From assembly GCF_003097655.1 (NCBI RefSeq), contig NZ_QCZH01000001.1, positions 62,001 to 126,000 on the forward strand: DNA of 64,000 bases, given 5' to 3'. Positions within the stretch are counted from its first letter, which is position 1. Every line of letters begins with the position of its first letter. A program made the position numbers and the translations under genes. This document shows, one piece after another, positions 14,968 through 23,230 of this stretch. The DNA is from Flavobacterium laiguense (lineage in GTDB: Bacteria; Bacteroidota; Bacteroidia; Flavobacteriales; Flavobacteriaceae). Below the pieces are notes generated by a model, which was not told the origin of the DNA, searched no databases, and saw only the letters and a program-made list of their open reading frames with translations.

Positions 14968-16533
14968 TTAAAGTTGTACTAAACTTTCTATTTCTACGGT
15001 ATCTTTCTTCACAGAAAAATCATTTATAAAATATTTTAATTCACTGATACTGTATTCATTTGGATATAATTTTCCATTTACAATCTTAACCGGAGTATAG
15101 TTGAATTCATTTTTTAAACACCAATCGTATTGCTGCTGAATTTGTTGGTTCACTTTCATTGAGATAACACCTACTTTCCATTTCTTTAACCATGGATCCA
15201 ATCCAATTTTACGAATATGCCAATCCGAAATGGCTTCTTCCATTTTTTCAGGAAACGTATTATTGATTTCCAGTAAGTTTTCAACTATTGCTTTGTAAGG
15301 ATTGTCATTGTTCTCTGGGTTAATATTAAATAGAACATTCAAAAATACTTTCTCAGGATATTTATGAACTAAGTCAATGGCCTCTTCAAATGCTTTATGA
15401 CAATGACCACAACTTGGACTAAGGATAATCGTAAGTGCTATACTCGATTTAGGATTCCCGAACTGTAACCCTTGCAATCTAGCGAACCCATCCTTTACAG
15501 GAACTTCTTTTGATAAAAATTCAAAAACAGGGTAACTTCTTTTGAACTTTTTCAATTCTTTTACTTCATTTTCTGCTTTAAACTTAGACTCTAATACCGG
15601 TTTTATCATAAACCATAACGAAGTGCAGACAACTATAGAAAACAAGTAACTAAAATCATTAAAAACCACATTCGAAAGTAAAGGTTGTTCTAAAAAGTAA
15701 CCAACCAAACCTTGCAGAACAAGTATAGCAGACACTACCAAACAGAGCATACACCACTTTTTGATTTGGAATTTTTGAATCGAAATAGAATATGCAATAA
15801 CTGGAAATGACAATACACTTAGCCAACCAATTATAACGGCAGAAGAGCTAGGATTTAAAAGCAAAGCAACTATATTAATGCTGAAAAAAAGCAATGGCAA
15901 ATCTGTAAAACTCACCCATTTATTAATCTCCCCTTTTTGAGATTGAATAACCGAATCACAGGAAGTATTGGGATTGATATTGCAAAATTTTGAAACTATT
16001 TCATTTTTTAATCCAAACTTTTCTTGAATAATAAAAATACTGACCAGAACACCAACTATAGAAGTAAAAAGCAATATCGAATTACTTACACTATAACTAT
16101 TGTAAAAAATCGACAAAAGGATTAAGCTTATAATAGGAAAGCTGTATGCTATCCATCTAACATTCGCTTTTCCTTCTGTTGTAATCGCTTGATTGGGTTC
16201 TACTGCTACTATTATTCCATTCCACCCTTTGCAAAAATCATCTATAGCCAAGATAGATTTTACTCCCTTTTCAGTCTCAATTTGAATAGTCTTTCCATTT
16301 TTGGTCACCAGAACTAAATCATCATTAAAAATGGCAAGAAAAGAATCAGGTAATTCACCTAGTTGTTCTTTTGGGACTTTTATCGCTATATTCTCTATAG
16401 ACAACATATCTAAAGAATCGGTTATAGCAAATACACTTGGATAGTTGGGATGGGAAAGAAATGATTCTTCAAACTCTTCTTTTATATTTAAATAAAAGTT
16501 TAAACTAAGATATTGGTTTACTAATTTTATCAT
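14968..16533 (-). CDS. C39-like / VKOR / thioredoxin fusion, membrane disulfide-forming protein
   Basis: A 521-residue fusion. Residues 1-~115 resemble a C39-like domain without the catalytic Cys (LSHPNYPSVFAITDSLDML, CKGWNGIIVAVEP). Residues ~125-310 are a VKOR membrane domain with Cys184/Cys192 in the loop and a CMLC active site (261-264). Residues ~340-510 are a thioredoxin-like domain with CGHC (375-378). VKOR-Trx fusions oxidise cysteines in exported proteins using quinone as electron acceptor. Its place directly before six Cys-bearing GG peptides and a PCAT exporter suggests it forms disulfides in those peptides. The leader-binding role of the N-domain is inference. Confidence 0.85.
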   Translation of the reverse strand: MIKLVNQYLSLNFYLNIKEEFEESFLSHPNYPSVFAITDSLDMLSIENIAIKVPKEQLGELPDSFLAIFNDDLVLVTKNGKTIQIETEKGVKSILAIDDFCKGWNGIIVAVEPNQAITTEGKANVRWIAYSFPIISLILLSIFYNSYSVSNSILLFTSIVGVLVSIFIIQEKFGLKNEIVSKFCNINPNTSCDSVIQSQKGEINKWVSFTDLPLLFFSINIVALLLNPSSSAVIIGWLSVLSFPVIAYSISIQKFQIKKWCMLCLVVSAILVLQGLVGYFLEQPLLSNVVFNDFSYLFSIVVCTSLWFMIKPVLESKFKAENEVKELKKFKRSYPVFEFLSKEVPVKDGFARLQGLQFGNPKSSIALTIILSPSCGHCHKAFEEAIDLVHKYPEKVFLNVLFNINPENNDNPYKAIVENLLEINNTFPEKMEEAISDWHIRKIGLDPWLKKWKVGVISMKVNQQIQQQYDWCLKNEFNYTPVKIVNGKLYPNEYSISELKYFINDFSVKKDTVEIESLVQL

Positions 16534-16663
16534 TAATCTGATTACTATTTTACTTCTTTAATTCAATTCCTAAAGAAGGATGGTTGGTTATTATTGATTA
16601 AAAACTATATTTTTTTCAATCCTTTTTTATAGAACTTATTACGATAAAAAAAATATTAGTTTT

Positions 16664-16671
16664 CAAATATA
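16664..16671 (-). promoter_or_regulatory. Possible -7 box of the peptide-export operon
   Basis: TATATTTG on the minus strand fits TAnnTTTG, but no well-spaced -33 element is visible. The surroundings are very A/T-rich and the leader would be ~125 nt, so support is weak. Confidence 0.35.
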
Positions 16672-16748
16672 TATTTATAAACAAAACATATGTCTACACA
16701 AAGCAAACATTTTTCGTACATTTTTTAAACATATGTAAAAAATATCCT

Positions 16749-16756
16749 TACATTTG
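16749..16756 (+). promoter_or_regulatory. -7 box of the XRE gene
   Basis: TACATTTG matches TAnnTTTG. The expected transcription start is near 16763. That favours the in-frame ATG at 16776 or the one at 16770, with a very short leader. Confidence 0.6.
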
Positions 16757-16769
16757 TGATGAAACATCA

Positions 16770-17165
16770 ATGTTTATGGAAAAATCAAGATTGATTAAAA
16801 TTCGAAAAAATCTAGGATTAAGCTGTAAAGAAATAGCAGATTCGCTATGCATAGAAGAATATTCGTATAGACGCAGAGAAAATGGAAAAACCAAAATTAG
16901 CAATCAGGAATGGAAAAAATTAGCTAGTATTTTATCCGTTCCTTTTGAGACTATTTTTGAAGCTGAACGTGTGTCAATTGACAATTCTAAAAATACTATT
17001 CCCGAAATAAGTTCTAATCACTATTATAGCATCCCTAAAGAAATGGTGGACAATCAACAAGAGTATATTAATATTTTAAAAATTGAAATCGATTCTTTGA
17101 AGAAGGAAAATCTTCAGTTGAAAGAAAAATTATTAGCCGAAAAGGAGAAAAAATACTACATTTGA
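16770..17165 (+). CDS. XRE-family HTH regulator with coiled-coil tail
   Basis: A 131-residue protein (129 if ATG 16776 is used). Residues ~6-60 are a Cro/C1-type HTH (IRKNLGLSCKEIADSLCIEEYSYRRRENGKTKISNQEWKKLASIL). The C-terminus (~90-128) is a Lys/Glu/Leu-rich coiled coil likely for dimerisation. It is divergent from the VKOR-led peptide operon with 236 bp between the starts. Regulation of that operon is therefore possible, but equally it may act elsewhere. Confidence 0.8.
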   Translation: MFMEKSRLIKIRKNLGLSCKEIADSLCIEEYSYRRRENGKTKISNQEWKKLASILSVPFETIFEAERVSIDNSKNTIPEISSNHYYSIPKEMVDNQQEYINILKIEIDSLKKENLQLKEKLLAEKEKKYYI

Positions 17166-17218
17166 GTATATTTAAAGAAATATAACAATTTACATTGCTT
17201 TTGTTATATTTCTTTATG

Positions 17219-17226
17219 TAAATTTG
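17219..17226 (+). promoter_or_regulatory. -7 box of the acyl-CoA dehydrogenase gene
   Basis: TAAATTTG matches TAnnTTTG. TTG at 17195-17197 lies 21 bp upstream as a possible -33. The start codon is 22 nt downstream. Confidence 0.6.
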
Positions 17227-17247
17227 TTGCATTAAAAACCAGAAACT

Positions 17248-18426
17248 ATGAGACCCGATTTATTTCAAGCCCCAGATTATTACAATCTAGATGATTTATT
17301 AAGTGAAGAACACAAACTAGTTCGTGATTCTGCCCGTGCTTGGGTAAAACGCGAAGTTTCTCCTATCATAGAAGAATATGCTCAAAAAGCTGAATTCCCA
17401 AAACAAATTGTAAAAGGTTTGGGTGAAATAGGTGGTTTTGGTCCCTATATTCCTGTGGAATATGGTGGAGCTGGATTAGACCAAATCTCTTATGGATTAA
17501 TCATGCAAGAAATTGAGCGTGGTGATTCTGGAGTTCGATCCACTTCTTCTGTACAATCTTCTTTGGTAATGTATCCTATTTGGAAATACGGAAACGAAGA
17601 ACAAAGAATGAAATATCTACCAAAACTAGCCACTGGTGAATTTATCGGTTGTTTTGGGTTGACAGAACCAAACTATGGTTCAGATCCAGGAAGTATGATT
17701 ACCAACTTTAAAGATATGGGAGACCATTATCTTTTGAATGGTGCCAAAATGTGGATTTCAAATGCTCCTTTTGCAGATATTGCCATTGTTTGGGCAAAAA
17801 ATGAAGAAGGAAGAATACACGGTTTAATAGTAGAGCGCGATATGGAAGGCTTTAGCACTCCAGAAACGCACAACAAATGGTCACTTCGTGCCTCATCTAC
17901 TGGAGAATTGATCTTTGATAATGTAAAAGTACCCAAAGAAAACTTACTACCGAACAAATCAGGATTGGGAGCGCCACTAGGATGCTTGGATTCGGCTCGT
18001 TATGGAATCGCTTGGGGTGCCATTGGTGCTGCAATGGACTGTTACGACACCGCTTTGCGTTATGCTAAAGAAAGAATTCAGTTTGACAAACCTATTGCTG
18101 GTACTCAATTGCAACAAAAAAAACTAGCCGAAATGATTACTGAAATCACCAAAGCACAGTTATTAACCTGGAGACTTGGGGTTTTAAGAAATGAAGGAAG
18201 AGCAACAACTGCGCAAATCTCTATGGCCAAAAGAAACAATGTAGATATGGCTATCCATATTGCTCGTGAAGCTAGACAAATGTTAGGCGGAATGGGAATC
18301 ACTGGAGAATATTCTATCATGCGTCACATGATGAATTTAGAATCGGTAATTACCTATGAAGGAACTCATGATATCCACTTGCTTATCACAGGAATGGATG
18401 TTACCGGAATTCCGGCTTTCAAATAA
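17248..18426 (+). CDS. gcdH: Glutaryl-CoA dehydrogenase-type acyl-CoA dehydrogenase
   Basis: A 392-residue flavoprotein. GVRSTSSVQSSLVMYPI (from residue 95) matches the glutaryl-CoA dehydrogenase substrate segment including its Arg (97). CFGLTEPNYGSDPGSM is the FAD/substrate signature. TYEGTHDIH near the end carries Glu371 as catalytic base in the position used by GCDH. It oxidises and decarboxylates glutaryl-CoA to crotonyl-CoA in lysine/tryptophan breakdown, transferring electrons to ETF. A monocistronic unit with its own terminator. A short-chain acyl-CoA dehydrogenase is the alternative but less likely. Confidence 0.87.
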   Translation: MRPDLFQAPDYYNLDDLLSEEHKLVRDSARAWVKREVSPIIEEYAQKAEFPKQIVKGLGEIGGFGPYIPVEYGGAGLDQISYGLIMQEIERGDSGVRSTSSVQSSLVMYPIWKYGNEEQRMKYLPKLATGEFIGCFGLTEPNYGSDPGSMITNFKDMGDHYLLNGAKMWISNAPFADIAIVWAKNEEGRIHGLIVERDMEGFSTPETHNKWSLRASSTGELIFDNVKVPKENLLPNKSGLGAPLGCLDSARYGIAWGAIGAAMDCYDTALRYAKERIQFDKPIAGTQLQQKKLAEMITEITKAQLLTWRLGVLRNEGRATTAQISMAKRNNVDMAIHIAREARQMLGGMGITGEYSIMRHMMNLESVITYEGTHDIHLLITGMDVTGIPAFK

Positions 18427-18462
18427 TACAACAACTATTAAAATATTTATAAAATTGACAGT

Positions 18463-18490
18463 AAAAGCTTCTTGGTAACGAGAAGCTTTT
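18463..18490 (+). terminator. Terminator after gcdH
   Basis: AAAAGCTTCT (18463-18472) pairs perfectly with 18481-18490, followed by TTATTTTT. Confidence 0.85.
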
Positions 18491-18517
18491 TTATTTTTAC
18501 ACAAAAAAAGAGCCCCA

Positions 18518-19303
18518 ATGAATATTGCAACGATAAACACAAGCATTCAAACCCAAAAACAACAATTATTAAATCATCCTTTATACCAAAAAGTAAATAC
18601 ACTAGAAGATTTACGTCGATTCTTGGAAAATCATGTATATGCGGTATGGGATTTTATGTCATTATTAAAAGCCTTACAAACCAAATTGACTTGCACCACA
18701 ACTCCATGGTTTGCAACAGCTAATCCAGAAACCAGATATTTAATCAATGAAATTGTGCTTGCAGAGGAAAGTGATTTAAGTATTGACGGTCGTCGTCTGA
18801 GTCATTTTGAAATGTATGTCGAGGCCATGCAAGATTGCGGAGCCAAAACGACAGGAATAGAAGATTTTTTAGAAGAGATTCATTCGCTTCATAATATATT
18901 TGTTGCGATTAAAAAAAGTGATCTACATCCCAACATTAAAGCATTTCTTGATTTTACTTTTAGGGTAATTGAGGAAGGAAAGTCACATGAAATAGCGGCT
19001 GCCTTTACCTTTGGCAGAGAAGATTTAATTCCGGGTATGTTTACCGAAATACTGAGAAATTTTCAAGCCAATTTCCCTGATAATGATTTAAGTAAATTAA
19101 TTTACTATTTTGAAAGACATATCGAATTGGATGCTGACGAACATAGTCCAATGGCGATGAAAATGATTACTGAGCTTTGCGGAGAGGATCCGAAAAAATG
19201 GTCAGAAGTTGAAGAAATTTCGATTTTAGCTTTAGAAAAAAGAATAGGCTTATGGGATGCCATTGAAGAACACATTCAGGAACAACATCTAGCTTTACAA
19301 TAA
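18518..19303 (+). CDS. DUF3050 domain protein
   Basis: A 261-residue all-alpha protein matching the DUF3050 pattern: HPLYQKVNTLEDLRRFLENHVYAVWDFMSLLKALQ at the start, then WFATANPETRYLINEIVLAEESD, then HIELDADEHSPMAMKMI. Conserved His/Glu positions recall heme-oxygenase-like helical bundles, but no biochemical role is established that I can cite. It is monocistronic, convergent with a ferredoxin gene across a shared terminator. An electron-transfer link to that ferredoxin is only a guess from proximity. Confidence 0.85.
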   Translation: MNIATINTSIQTQKQQLLNHPLYQKVNTLEDLRRFLENHVYAVWDFMSLLKALQTKLTCTTTPWFATANPETRYLINEIVLAEESDLSIDGRRLSHFEMYVEAMQDCGAKTTGIEDFLEEIHSLHNIFVAIKKSDLHPNIKAFLDFTFRVIEEGKSHEIAAAFTFGREDLIPGMFTEILRNFQANFPDNDLSKLIYYFERHIELDADEHSPMAMKMITELCGEDPKKWSEVEEISILALEKRIGLWDAIEEHIQEQHLALQ

Positions 19304-19310
19304 AAACAAA

Positions 19311-19343
19311 AAACCTGATTCCTATGAGATAAGAATCAGGTTT
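19311..19343. terminator. Bidirectional terminator
   Basis: AAACCTGATTC (19311-19321) pairs perfectly with 19333-19343 between the convergent DUF3050 and ferredoxin genes. Confidence 0.85.
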
Positions 19344-19350
19344 ATATTTT

Positions 19351-19668
19351 TTAATTCTCTGGTGCTAATTCTAATTCTAAGCCTTCTAGACTTTCGGTAA
19401 TTGGAATTTGGCATCCCAAACGGCTATTTGATTTTACATAAAAAGCTTCTGAAAGCATCGCTTCTTCATCATCTCCCATTTCAGGCAAAGCGACATCATT
19501 TAGAACATAGCATTGACAAGAAGCGCACATGGCCATACCTCCACAAGTACCCTCAACAGGAAGCTCGTAGGCTTTACATAATTCCATTATATTCATTGCC
19601 ATGTCCGTTGGAGCCTGCAATTCATGAACAACTCCTTCTCTATCTTTGATCTTTATTAAAACATCCAT
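19351..19668 (-). CDS. 2Fe-2S ferredoxin (adrenodoxin type)
   Basis: A 105-residue ferredoxin. The cluster ligands are visible as C42-x5-C48-x2-C51 (TCGGMAMCASCQC) and C87 (SRLGCQIP). That spacing fits ISC/adrenodoxin-like ferredoxins. The segment PEMGDDEEAMLSEAFYVKSNSRLGCQI is characteristic. It carries single electrons in the cytoplasm, for example to Fe-S assembly or monooxygenases. It is the last gene before a shared terminator. The nearby Nfu-like and Mrp genes show a local Fe-S theme but are in a separate unit. Confidence 0.93.
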   Translation of the reverse strand: MDVLIKIKDREGVVHELQAPTDMAMNIMELCKAYELPVEGTCGGMAMCASCQCYVLNDVALPEMGDDEEAMLSEAFYVKSNSRLGCQIPITESLEGLELELAPEN

Positions 19669-19714
19669 TCGTGTAATTTGTTTTTTTTTAATCGAAGCCG
19701 TTTATACCCCAATT

Positions 19715-20188
19715 TTAGTCCTTTATTTCAAGATTTAATATGTATTCTTTTCTATTTTCGAGATTAGTAATTTTTAAGCCAATAATATCTGCTTGATTCA
19801 CTATAAAAGTAATTTTTAAAGTGGGGGCATAAACTCCATCATGGGTTTTAAATATCAACTTCCCTTCAAAGGTTAAATTTACTAAACCATTTTTTTCTGT
19901 TTTTTCTTTAGTCAGAGTCTGTGAGGTAAATTCGGCTGAATTGTACGCACTTCCCTCTAACATTGAGGCTTTACCTCCACTAAGTTCAGTCAAAAACTCA
20001 GCATTGGCTATCTTTAATTGTCCTTTTCTATTGGACGAAACATTAACCATAGAACCATAGTTTACCTCACTCCATTCTTCATCAACAATAGTTAAAGTTT
20101 TGGATACAAATGAATCTTGCATCGGTTCTTGCCCATAATTTATATAAAAGCATAGAAGTAAAATAATTAATAAGTACTGTTTTTTCAT
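19715..20188 (-). CDS. Secreted protein of unknown function
   Basis: A 157-residue protein with a signal peptide (MKKQYLLIILLLCFYINYGQ). The mature domain is rich in beta-strands (LTIVDEEWSEVNYGSMVNVS, APTLKITFIVNQADIIGLKIT). No catalytic motif or recognisable family is seen. A full Bacteroidetes promoter lies 26 bp upstream, so it is independently transcribed. It runs toward the ferredoxin gene, 46 bp away. Confidence 0.65.
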   Translation of the reverse strand: MKKQYLLIILLLCFYINYGQEPMQDSFVSKTLTIVDEEWSEVNYGSMVNVSSNRKGQLKIANAEFLTELSGGKASMLEGSAYNSAEFTSQTLTKEKTEKNGLVNLTFEGKLIFKTHDGVYAPTLKITFIVNQADIIGLKITNLENRKEYILNLEIKD

Positions 20189-20213
20189 AATTTAAGTTTG
20201 TAAGTTAGTGTTG

Positions 20214-20243
20214 CAAATGTAAATTTTTATTTGAATTTTCAAA
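20214..20243 (-). promoter_or_regulatory. Promoter of the 19715-20188 gene
   Basis: On the minus strand, TTTG (20240-20243), 18 bp and TACATTTG (20214-20221) form an almost ideal Bacteroidetes promoter. Confidence 0.7.
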
Positions 20244-20459
20244 GAAAAAAAACTTGAATTATTAGCATGATTTTTTACTTATAATAGAAAAAACCGCTGT
20301 TTTATTGGTAATTCACTAATGATAATCATTTAAAAAATCTATTTTTATTGAGATTTAACAAGTACGAACAAAAGCTTTAACAAGTGGTAAACTGACTATT
20401 ATTCTTTTATAACAGTATTTATTTTATTAAAATTTTCTGTTATAGCACTCCTTATCTAA
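20244..20459. other. Gene-free A/T-rich stretch
   Basis: It lies between the secreted-protein promoter and the nfu terminator. I see no coding frame, RNA gene or convincing repeat. Confidence 0.5.
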
Positions 20460-20495
20460 AAAAGAGACTGTCATAAACAAACAACAGACTCTTTT
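20460..20495 (-). terminator. Terminator after the Nfu-like gene
   Basis: AAAAGAGACTGT (20460-20471) is complementary at 11 of 12 positions to 20484-20495. A T-run follows on the minus strand. Confidence 0.8.
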
Positions 20496-20504
20496 CCAAT
20501 GCTT

Positions 20505-20744
20505 TTACAAAACATTAACAACCGTTTCTATTTGAGGCGCATACTTCTTGATAGTCGTTTCCACTCCAGCTCTTAAAGTCATCTGGTTTACGCTACAACT
20601 AGTACAGGCTCCTTCAAGACGGACTTTTACGTGTTTTCCTTCATCAATTGAAATAAGCGTAATATCTCCTCCATCTGAATTCAAAAAAGGCCTGATTTCG
20701 TCTAGCGCTTTTAAAACATTGTTTGTTAATTCTTCTGTTTTCAT
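20505..20744 (-). CDS. NifU C-terminal-like Fe-S scaffold/carrier protein
   Basis: A 79-residue single Nfu domain: KALDEIRPFLNSDGGDITL followed by the cluster-binding C47-x2-C50 (GACTSCSVNQMTLRAGVE). It binds a 4Fe-4S cluster at a dimer interface and delivers it to apoproteins. It lies 34 bp downstream of the Mrp/ApbC gene in the same orientation, giving a two-gene Fe-S cluster transfer operon. Confidence 0.93.
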   Translation of the reverse strand: MKTEELTNNVLKALDEIRPFLNSDGGDITLISIDEGKHVKVRLEGACTSCSVNQMTLRAGVETTIKKYAPQIETVVNVL

Positions 20745-20778
20745 GATTTTTTATATTCTTCTATGGAAGTTTAGAGTT

Positions 20779-21909
20779 TTATTTCTTTACAGCTGAACAT
20801 CCAGCCATTGTTGTAATTTTAATAGCTTCAGTCGGCGCTAGGTTTTCGTTTCTCTTCACTACTTCGCTTACTACATTACGTGTAATTTCTTCAAAAACAC
20901 TTTCAATTACAGATCCTGTTTGCAATGCTGCCGGACGACCGTAATCTCCAGCCTCACGAATAGACTGCACAATTGGAACTTCTCCTAAAAACGAAACTCC
21001 AAGATCTTGAGCCAAGTCTCTTGCACCCTCTTTTCCAAAGATATAATATTTATTGTTTGGCAATTCTTCAGGTGTGAAATAAGCCATATTTTCGATGATT
21101 CCCAAAACCGGCACATTTATCGCTTCCGATAAAAACATAGAAACTCCTTTTTTGGCATCGGCAAGAGCAACAGCCTGTGGAGTACTTACCACAACGGCAC
21201 CCGTTACAGGCAACGATTGCATAATCGAAAGATGGATATCTCCTGTCCCTGGAGGTAAATCAATTAGCATAAAGTCTAATTCTCCCCAATCTGCATCAAA
21301 AATCATTTGGTTCAAGGCTTTAGATGCCATTGGCCCTCTCCAGATTACAGCTTGGCTTGGAGAAGTAAAAAACCCTATAGAAAGCATTTTAACTTCATAA
21401 CTTTCAACCGGTTTCATTTTTGATTTTCCATTTACCTCAACAGAAATCGGTTTCTCATTTTCTACATCAAACATGATTGGCATCGATGGCCCATAAATAT
21501 CGGCATCCAAAACACCAACAGAAAATCCCATTTTAGCCAATGTTACCGCTAAGTTTGCCGTCACTGTTGATTTCCCAACTCCTCCTTTTCCGGAAGCTAC
21601 AGCGATAATATTTTTTATTCCAGGAATGGCTTTCCCTTTAATCTGATTAGGATTTTCAGCTGCTTCTACTTTTATATTTACTTTAATTTTGGCATCTGGA
21701 GAAACTAATTCCAATATCGTTTTTCTGATATCGTCCTCAGCTCTTTTTTTGATGTGCATCGCTGGTGTATGCAATACCAAGTCCACAACAACTTCATCTC
21801 CAAAAGTGACTACGTTTGCTATGGCTCCACTTTCTACCATATTTTTTCCTTCACCAGCAACAGTTATTGTCTCTAATGCTTTAAGAACATCTTTTCTATC
21901 TAATTTCAT
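20779..21909 (-). CDS. apbC: Mrp/ApbC family Fe-S carrier P-loop ATPase
   Basis: A 376-residue protein. The N-terminal MIP18/DUF59 domain occupies ~1-80. The deviant Walker A is GKGGVGKST (107-115), followed by GVLDADIYGPSMP (switch I) and DFMLIDLPPGTGD. A terminal GCSAVKK follows. This family binds and transfers 4Fe-4S clusters in an ATP-dependent way. The canonical CxxC of ApbC is not obvious, only isolated Cys near the end, which is worth noting but seen in some homologues. It is co-transcribed with the Nfu-like gene. A 30-codon frame in repeat R1 ends 19 nt upstream. Confidence 0.92.
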   Translation of the reverse strand: MKLDRKDVLKALETITVAGEGKNMVESGAIANVVTFGDEVVVDLVLHTPAMHIKKRAEDDIRKTILELVSPDAKIKVNIKVEAAENPNQIKGKAIPGIKNIIAVASGKGGVGKSTVTANLAVTLAKMGFSVGVLDADIYGPSMPIMFDVENEKPISVEVNGKSKMKPVESYEVKMLSIGFFTSPSQAVIWRGPMASKALNQMIFDADWGELDFMLIDLPPGTGDIHLSIMQSLPVTGAVVVSTPQAVALADAKKGVSMFLSEAINVPVLGIIENMAYFTPEELPNNKYYIFGKEGARDLAQDLGVSFLGEVPIVQSIREAGDYGRPAALQTGSVIESVFEEITRNVVSEVVKRNENLAPTEAIKITTMAGCSAVKK

Positions 21910-21945
21910 GCGTAGTTACTATTTGTTTTTATTTACAGCGATACC

Positions 21946-22032
21946 ATTCTTCCGAAAAAGTATTTAAAATTTGGTTGTCAGAAACCGCTTTTTCATCTTT
22001 ATAGGAAGAAAAATTCTTCATGGCGATTTCAA
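21946..22032 (+). repeat. Dispersed repeat family R1, copy B
   Basis: It shares AAAATTTGGTTGTCA, AACCGCTTTTTCAT and a GGAAGAAAA/TTCTTCAT block with copies A and C. On the minus strand, sense to apbC, it can form an 8-bp outer stem (GAAATCGC with GCGGTTTC, one wobble) and an inner GAAGAA/TTCTTC stem. It lies immediately upstream of apbC, in its probable 5' leader. Confidence 0.75.
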
Positions 22033-22241
22033 TTATAATTTTAAATCAAGTTTCGACTTTAAAAAATTATCTTTATTTAAACTCATTTTAGATTGCAAAG
22101 ATAGCGGATTAAGTTCTAATTTTAAAGGATTTGGATTGGATTTATTGATAGTAATCAATAATAAAAACTATAGTAGAAACTGCATTTTTAAAGGTTATGC
22201 ACACTATTAAAAACCAAAGAACAAACCTGCTCAATAGTGAT
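22033..22241. other. Gene-free stretch upstream of repeat R1 copy B
   Basis: About 210 bp of A/T-rich sequence between the ATL gene stop and the R1 element. No convincing gene, terminator or RNA is seen. Confidence 0.4.
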
Positions 22242-22574
22242 TCACCCTACCATTTCGGGCTCCCAAAAAACAGACTCGAAATCCATAATCTGATTGTCAA
22301 TCACCACTATCCCCTCGTTTTCCAGTAATTGTTGCATGAGATTGGTTCCGTCAAAATGGTGTTTCCCAGTAAGCAACCCTTTTCTATTAACCACCCGATG
22401 TGCTGGAACATCCTCTAGACTATGGGCTGCATTCATGGCCCAACCCACCATTCTGGCTGAACGTGCAGATCCCAGAATTTTTGCAATGGCGCCATAAGAA
22501 GTGACTTTCCCGTATGGGATACGTCTTGCTACTGCATAAACCCTTTCGAAAAAATTGTCGCTGGTAGTTTCCAT
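22242..22574 (-). CDS. Alkyltransferase-like (ATL) protein, MGMT fold without active-site Cys
   Basis: A 110-residue protein of the O6-alkylguanine-DNA-alkyltransferase C-terminal fold (FFERVYAVARRIPYGKVTSYGAIAKILG, RMVGWAMNA). The usual PCHR active site reads PAHR (57-60), so the acceptor Cys is replaced by Ala. Proteins of this kind bind alkylated guanines without repairing them and hand them to nucleotide excision repair. Length and lack of the N-terminal domain fit ATL. It starts 3 bp after the stop of the LysE-type gene, so the two are probably co-transcribed. Confidence 0.9.
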   Translation of the reverse strand: METTSDNFFERVYAVARRIPYGKVTSYGAIAKILGSARSARMVGWAMNAAHSLEDVPAHRVVNRKGLLTGKHHFDGTNLMQQLLENEGIVVIDNQIMDFESVFWEPEMVG

Positions 22575-22577
22575 TTT

Positions 22578-23213
22578 TTATCCTAAATAAACGGTAATCA
22601 ATTTGAATAGTGTAAATAAGGAAACTAATCCGGTAATGGTTCCTATAATGTAATTTCCATTATTCATTAAAAAAGAAGATTTAGACTCTCTTTTTTTGAA
22701 AAACAAGATATAAAGATAGAAAACCAAAAAAGATCCGATAACTACACCCGAAACAAAAGATAAAATAAATCCTTTATCGAAGAAAAAATATCCATAGGAT
22801 GATAAAGTAATACTTATGAAAACATAATATGGAATCGGGAATAAATTCAAAACGGAAAGCAACATCCCCAGAAAAAATCGATTGGTTTTACTACGGGTTT
22901 TCGTTTCGGATTTTGCGCTTTTGGGTCTTTTTGCTTTCCAAAAAAAATAAATGGTCAATGCAATAAAAATAAAAAGTCCAAATTCTTGCAGCTTATTTAT
23001 AATATCGGGTCTGCTATCAATAAAATTAGCGAACAGTAAGGCCAAAAAAGTTTGAAAAAATACAATTATGGTAGCGCCAATGGCAAAAGAAATCGCTTCG
23101 TTTCTGCCATCTTTCAAGCTTACTTTTGCCGCCGTCATATTAATCAATCCAGGCGGCGTAATACCAACTGCAGCGGCAATGAATCCAAAAAAAAAGGGAA
23201 ATACTATAGCCAT
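22578..23213 (-). CDS. LysE/RhtB-type exporter
   Basis: A 211-residue membrane protein with about six hydrophobic segments. The N-terminal FIAAAVGITPPGLINMTAAKVSLKDG region is the LysE-family signature with GxxPG-like PPG. Members export amino acids or related small solutes across the inner membrane. The substrate cannot be inferred. It overlaps functionally with nothing nearby; the downstream ATL gene is only 3 bp away and probably read through. Confidence 0.8.
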   Translation of the reverse strand: MAIVFPFFFGFIAAAVGITPPGLINMTAAKVSLKDGRNEAISFAIGATIIVFFQTFLALLFANFIDSRPDIINKLQEFGLFIFIALTIYFFWKAKRPKSAKSETKTRSKTNRFFLGMLLSVLNLFPIPYYVFISITLSSYGYFFFDKGFILSFVSGVVIGSFLVFYLYILFFKKRESKSSFLMNNGNYIIGTITGLVSLFTLFKLITVYLG

Positions 23214-23230
23214 TTTTTGTTTTTAGTCTC

